Shown in pieces: positions 60,440-64,000 of a stretch of DNA of 64,000 nucleotides. The number at the start of each line of letters is the position of its first letter. Within the stretch, counting starts at the first letter, position 1. Source of the stretch: DASRLE01 sp963825315 (GTDB lineage Bacteria > Verrucomicrobiota > Verrucomicrobiia > Limisphaerales > Palsa-1400). The stretch spans positions 434,001 through 498,000 of the forward strand of contig CAWGST010000005.1 in the NCBI GenBank assembly GCA_963825315.1, in the 5' to 3' direction. The notes below the pieces were generated by a model, which saw only the letters and a program-made list of their open reading frames with translations, searched no databases and was not told the DNA's origin. The position numbers and the translations under genes were made by a program.

Positions 60440-61810
60440 ATGAAAAACATCATTGCTGCCTTGTTGTCGGCAGGCGCTCTTGCCGCCGTCGCACAGAACG
60501 CCGCGCTCGAACATCCGGGCGCGACTGCCGGTGCGACGGGGTGGGACTCCGAGCCGGCCATTCTGGCCCGCATTAAGGCGCCGCAGTTCCCCGCGCGCGA
60601 TTTTCCGATCACCGACTTTGGCGCGAAGGGGGACGGCACGACCGATTGCACGGAGGCGATCGCCAAGGCCATCGCGGCCTGCCACGCGGCGGGCGGCGGG
60701 CGGGTGGTGGTCGGGGGCGGCGTGTTCCTTACCGGCGCTGTGCATTTGCTGGGCAATGTGAACCTTTTCATTGCCGAAGGGACCACGCTGCAATTTGCCC
60801 CCGACCGCGCGAAATTCCTGCCGGTTGTCTTCACCCGGTTTGAAGGCACGGAGTGCATGAACTATTCCCCTCTCATCTATGCCTTCGAACAGGAGAACAT
60901 CGCCGTCACCGGCTCCGGCACGCTCAATGGGTCTGGCGCGCAGACGTGGTGGGGTTTTAAGAAAGGGGGCGCGGGCGGCGGCCCCAGAAAACTTATTGAC
61001 GAGGCCGATCGCGGCGTGCCGGTGGCGGAACGCATTTTCGGCGAGGGCGGCGGACTGCGCCCAAACTTCATCCAACCGTACCGCTGCCGCAATGTTCTCA
61101 TTGAGAATGTTCACATCACCAATTCCCCCATGTGGGAAATCCACCCGGTTCTCTCCACCAATGTCACGGTGCGCGGCGTCAGGATTTCCAGCCACGGTCC
61201 GAACAACGACGGCTGCGATCCCGAATGCTCCCGCGATGTGCTTATCGAAAATTGCGTCTTCGACACCGGCGACGACTGCATCGCCATCAAGTCCGGCAAG
61301 AATGCCGACGGCCGCCGCGTCAATGTCCCTTCGGAAAACATCATCGTGCGCGGCTGTATGATGAAAGACGGCCATGGCGGCGTGGTGGTGGGCAGCGAAG
61401 TTTCCGGCAGCGTGCGCAATGTCTTCGCCGAGAATTGCAAAATGGACAGCCCGAACCTGGACCGCATCCTGCGCCTGAAATCCAACGCGGAAAGGGGCGG
61501 CGTGATCGAGAACGTATTCATGCGCAATGTTGAGGTCGGCACGGTCAAGGTCGTGCTGACCATTGACCTTGTCTATGGACGGGTTGAAACCGGGCCGTTT
61601 CCTCCCGTCGTGCGCCACGTCTTCATGGAGCACATCACCACAGCGGACAGTCCGCGCGTGCTCGACGTGGTTGGCACGGCCCGCTCTGTCATTTCCGATA
61701 TCAACCTTGGCGATTGCGCGTTCCATGGCGTGCGTCTGGAGGATACCCTGGTCAACGCCGGAGAAATCGGGTTCCACAACGTCACCCGGGAACCGGCTAA
61801 GTCGCAATAG
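60440..61810 (+). CDS. GH28 polygalacturonase-like pectinase, secreted
   Basis: 456 aa from ATG 60440, with GAGG 6 bp upstream; a TTG at 60428 is in frame but has no support. Signal peptide about 1-20 (IIAALLSAGALAAVAQ). Then PITDFGAKGDGTTDCTEAIA (about 55) and the parallel beta-helix. GH28 catalytic motifs: HGPNNDGCDPECS (Asp), FDTGDDCIAIKSG (Asp pair), DGHGGVVVGSE (His) and DRILRLKSN (Arg/Lys). Probably an exo-acting or unsaturated-oligomer polygalacturonase. Together with the GH53 and GH-A enzymes it indicates pectin use. Confidence 0.93.
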   Translation: MKNIIAALLSAGALAAVAQNAALEHPGATAGATGWDSEPAILARIKAPQFPARDFPITDFGAKGDGTTDCTEAIAKAIAACHAAGGGRVVVGGGVFLTGAVHLLGNVNLFIAEGTTLQFAPDRAKFLPVVFTRFEGTECMNYSPLIYAFEQENIAVTGSGTLNGSGAQTWWGFKKGGAGGGPRKLIDEADRGVPVAERIFGEGGGLRPNFIQPYRCRNVLIENVHITNSPMWEIHPVLSTNVTVRGVRISSHGPNNDGCDPECSRDVLIENCVFDTGDDCIAIKSGKNADGRRVNVPSENIIVRGCMMKDGHGGVVVGSEVSGSVRNVFAENCKMDSPNLDRILRLKSNAERGGVIENVFMRNVEVGTVKVVLTIDLVYGRVETGPFPPVVRHVFMEHITTADSPRVLDVVGTARSVISDINLGDCAFHGVRLEDTLVNAGEIGFHNVTREPAKSQ

Positions 61811-63299
61811 TCCATTTGGTGGTGTGCATGTCGCCTGTTTCGGCAAAGGCGAGGTGCATGGCGAAGGCCACGCGGAGAGTCTGCGGGGAATGCGTGCTTC
61901 CAGCCAAAGCCACATAGTCGCACAGGATGGGGCGGTAGTCTGGATGGGCGCAGTTTTCGATGATTGTTTTGGCTCGATCCATCGGGCTTTTGCCGCGCAG
62001 GTCGGCAATGCCCTGTTCGGTGATGATGACCTGGACGGAATGTTCGCTGCTGTCAAGATGGCTGACCAGGGGAATGATGGTGCTGATCTTCCCGCCTTTG
62101 GCCGTGGAGGGGCAGGTAAAAATGGAGAGGAAAGCGTTGCGGGCAAAGTCGCCGGACCCGCCGATGCCGCTCATCATGTTCCGGCCCAGCACATGGGTGC
62201 TGTTCACGTTGCCGGTGATGTCCACTTCGATGGCGGTGTTGATGGAGAGGATTCCGAGGCGCCGGATGATTTCCGGGTTGTTGGTGATCTCCTGCGGACG
62301 AAGCAGCAGCCTGGAACGGAAGAAATCGAGATTTTCGTAAATGTCCCGCAGAACAGGCTTGCTCACCGTCAGCGAACAACCGCTGGCGAAACGGATTTTG
62401 CCGTCCTTCACCAGCGCGATAACAGCGTCCTGAACCACTTCGGTGTACATGTCAAACCTTGGAATTTTCGGATGCGCGCCCATCGCCTTGAGCACGGCAT
62501 TGGCGGTATCACCGACCCCGGATTGGATGGGCAGGAAGGACGGCGGAATAAGTCCGCGCTGAAGTTCAGCCGCGAGAAAATCGGCGACGTTTTCACCAAT
62601 GCGCGCCGTCGTATCGGCCACGGCGCTGAAGGAACCCACTTCATCCGGCAGGTTGGTTTCGACAATGCCGGCAATTTTCTTCGGATCAACTTTTACAGTG
62701 AGTGTGCCGATGCGGTCGTCCGGGCGAAGGATGGGCACGGGTTTGCGATGAGGCGGGTCTTCGGGTTCGTAGATGTCGTGGAAGCCGCGCAGGGCCCGGG
62801 GATGGAACCGGTTCAACTCAATCAAGATTTTGGCCGCGACCCGGCAAAAGGTGGGCGCGGCGCCGACAGATGCGGTAAGGGTAATTTCGCCGGAAGCAGT
62901 GACATCGCAGGCTTCGATCACCGCCCAGTGGACAGGGCCAAGAAAGCCGTAGCGAACGGCCTGCGGCAATTGCGACAGGTGCATGTCGTAAAACTTTGTC
63001 CGCCCCTCGTTGATGCTTTTTCGCAAATCAGGATCATTCTGGTAGGGTGTGCGGAAAAGGATGGCGTCGGCGCGCGCGAGCGATCCATCCAGCGAATGGC
63101 CGGTGGAAGCGCCGCTGATGACGCCAATGCGAAATGGCTGGCCGGAGGCGTGCCTCTCCGAGGCGCGGGCCGCGATGGCCGTGGGGATTTCTTTGGCGGC
63201 GCCGGCGGGTGTGAAGCCGCTGAAAGCGACAGTTTGGCCGTTTTGAATCAGGGCGGCGGCCTCGGCGGCGGCAAGGCGCGGGAAGGAGTCTCTTATCAT
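61797..63299 (-). CDS. Acetyl-CoA hydrolase / succinyl-CoA:acetate CoA-transferase
   Basis: 500 aa, the length of AarC/Cat1-type class I CoA-transferases. Motifs: QTVAFSGFTPAGAAKEIP near the N-terminus, RIGVISGASTGHSLDGSLA, FGLGPVHWAVIEA-like GFLGPVHWAVIEACDV, RFDMYTEVVQDAVI (catalytic Glu in the TEVVQD segment), NVNSTHVLGRNMMSGIGGSGDFARN is the full CoA-site region, and VQVIITEQGIADLRG. It converts acetate and a CoA donor. Convergent with the pectinase, overlapping by 14 bp; its start overlaps the birA stop (ATGA). Confidence 0.92.
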   Translation of the reverse strand: MIRDSFPRLAAAEAAALIQNGQTVAFSGFTPAGAAKEIPTAIAARASERHASGQPFRIGVISGASTGHSLDGSLARADAILFRTPYQNDPDLRKSINEGRTKFYDMHLSQLPQAVRYGFLGPVHWAVIEACDVTASGEITLTASVGAAPTFCRVAAKILIELNRFHPRALRGFHDIYEPEDPPHRKPVPILRPDDRIGTLTVKVDPKKIAGIVETNLPDEVGSFSAVADTTARIGENVADFLAAELQRGLIPPSFLPIQSGVGDTANAVLKAMGAHPKIPRFDMYTEVVQDAVIALVKDGKIRFASGCSLTVSKPVLRDIYENLDFFRSRLLLRPQEITNNPEIIRRLGILSINTAIEVDITGNVNSTHVLGRNMMSGIGGSGDFARNAFLSIFTCPSTAKGGKISTIIPLVSHLDSSEHSVQVIITEQGIADLRGKSPMDRAKTIIENCAHPDYRPILCDYVALAGSTHSPQTLRVAFAMHLAFAETGDMHTTKWTIAT

Positions 63300-64000
63300 A
63301 AATCAATTTCTTTCAAATGCCGGACTTGAGACGCGTCGTAGGCGGTCTTGTTGCCGGAATCGCTCAAAAGCAGCAACTCTCCGTCTTCGCCAACACCAGC
63401 AAAAGTTCCGAGGCGGAGGCCGCCATTCAGGTCGAGTTCGACCCTGCGCGGGCGGCCCCACATCTGGTTGATTCGCGGGAGCAACGAGGCGAATCCGTGT
63501 GTTCGCATTTGGTCCACCACCGGTCGCAAATTGCCCAGGATAACCCGGGTCAACTGGCGCAAGTCCGGCGGGGTGGCAATCAGATCGGCAAGGCGGGTGA
63601 CCTGATTTTTCAAGCCGGGATCGTGAGTTTCAGGGTGATTGAAGACGTTGATGCCAATGCCTGCCACGGCCAGGCCGGGAGCGAACTGATCCACCAGCAA
63701 GCCAGCCAGCTTGCGGTTATCCACCAGCACATCATTGGGCCAACGGACGCGGAAGCGCCTCAATCCGACCGACCGCAGCCCATCGCACACAGCAAGGCAC
63801 ACAGCCAATGGCAAAGCCCGCCAGTCGGCGGCATTCGGTCCGGTTGGAACAACGGCGGAGAGCCATAACCCGCCTTCATCCGAAACCCAGCCGCGTTGAA
63901 AACGCCCCCGGCCGGCAGTCTGCCGGTCGGCGCGGACGGCTTCCCAGGCGGGAAATTTGGCGGCGACAAGGTTGGTTGAGTTTGTGATGGAAAGCTCATG
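63296..64000 (-). CDS. birA: Biotin--[acetyl-CoA-carboxylase] ligase, 5' end beyond window
   Basis: The frame is open to the right edge; 234 codons are visible. It reads HELSITNSTNLVAAKFPAWE, ADRQTAGRGRFQRGWVSDEG (the biotinyl-AMP loop GRGRxxR), GLWLSAVV, RVRWPNDVLVDNRKLAGLLV (WPNDV motif), AVAGIGINVF and the C-terminal SH3-like domain (LRLGTFAGVGEDGELLLLSD). Activates biotin and attaches it to BCCP. Whether an N-terminal HTH exists cannot be seen. Confidence 0.92.
   Translation of the reverse strand, partial: HELSITNSTNLVAAKFPAWEAVRADRQTAGRGRFQRGWVSDEGGLWLSAVVPTGPNAADWRALPLAVCLAVCDGLRSVGLRRFRVRWPNDVLVDNRKLAGLLVDQFAPGLAVAGIGINVFNHPETHDPGLKNQVTRLADLIATPPDLRQLTRVILGNLRPVVDQMRTHGFASLLPRINQMWGRPRRVELDLNGGLRLGTFAGVGEDGELLLLSDSGNKTAYDASQVRHLKEIDL

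Overview
The window (about 57% GC by eye, both edges inside genes) looks like a chromosomal contig of a heterotrophic Verrucomicrobiota bacterium, probably a Pedosphaera/Limisphaerales-type lineage. The support is indirect: secreted polysaccharide hydrolases sharing a C-terminal module rich in 'TNL..W' and ending FYRA/FWRA, an ECF sigma / VWA / very large envelope-protein operon, many isolated toxin-antitoxin pieces, and small dispersed repeats. I ran no database search.

Layout. 0-7 kb: lipoprotein (cut by the edge), a clan GH-A secreted glycosidase, a 142-bp MITE, a YebC/YeeN protein, DAHP synthase, and a 1945-bp ISAs1-like element with a DruA-like N-terminal domain; MITE and IS share terminal repeats and each has a perfect 9-bp target duplication. 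7-16.7 kb: decayed TA locus, a repeat-rich regulatory region, a two-dehydrogenase operon, GH53 galactanase, a small starch-binding-like protein, a TIM-barrel isomerase and an amino-acid permease. 16.7-23.3 kb: tetR-MFP-RND-OMF efflux operon on the minus strand. 23.2-26.1 kb: mosaic mobile region with a kinase-like fragment, two cupin genes with integron-cassette-like boundaries, and an IS630 element splitting one cupin. 27-32.6 kb: SGNH hydrolase and an EmrA/EmrB/OMF pump.

32.7-45.9 kb is the centrepiece: a corrinoid-dependent one-carbon island. On the plus strand, with mostly overlapping ORFs, lie a UroD/MtaA-type protein, a B12-binding corrinoid protein, a small PF13769-like protein, a MetF-MetV fusion, a DHPS-like methyl-THF:corrinoid methyltransferase and an amidohydrolase. 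Converging on it are a RACO-type corrinoid activator, a protein resembling the MetH reactivation domain with an added Cys cluster, and an unknown 113-aa protein. Beyond them lie two tandem Tat-exported aldo/keto reductases and a homocysteine S-methyltransferase. The inferred flow is methyl donor to corrinoid to THF to methylene-THF, with RACO and the MetH-like protein rescuing oxidised Co(II). The methyl donor is unknown.

45.9-48 kb: a 143-bp repeat present twice, each copy ending in a 5' tRNA-Leu fragment, around a beta-propeller protein and an antitoxin, then an intact tRNA-Leu(UAA). 48-57.8 kb: ECF sigma factor, VWA protein and a 2106-aa envelope protein. 57.8-60.1 kb: a second, nearly identical IS630 copy in opposite orientation and two vapBC-type loci, one decayed. 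60.3-64 kb: GH28 pectinase, acetate/succinate CoA-transferase and BirA (cut by the edge).

Two cross-cutting signals stand out. A 30-bp block of three 10-bp repeats (GTCAAAnnnn) lies 54-116 bp upstream of three separate loci (dehydrogenases, corrinoid activation operon, pectinase). Several otherwise intact genes carry single-base frameshifts, some in short homopolymers, which suggests sequencing indels as much as real decay; I annotate these as whole genes.
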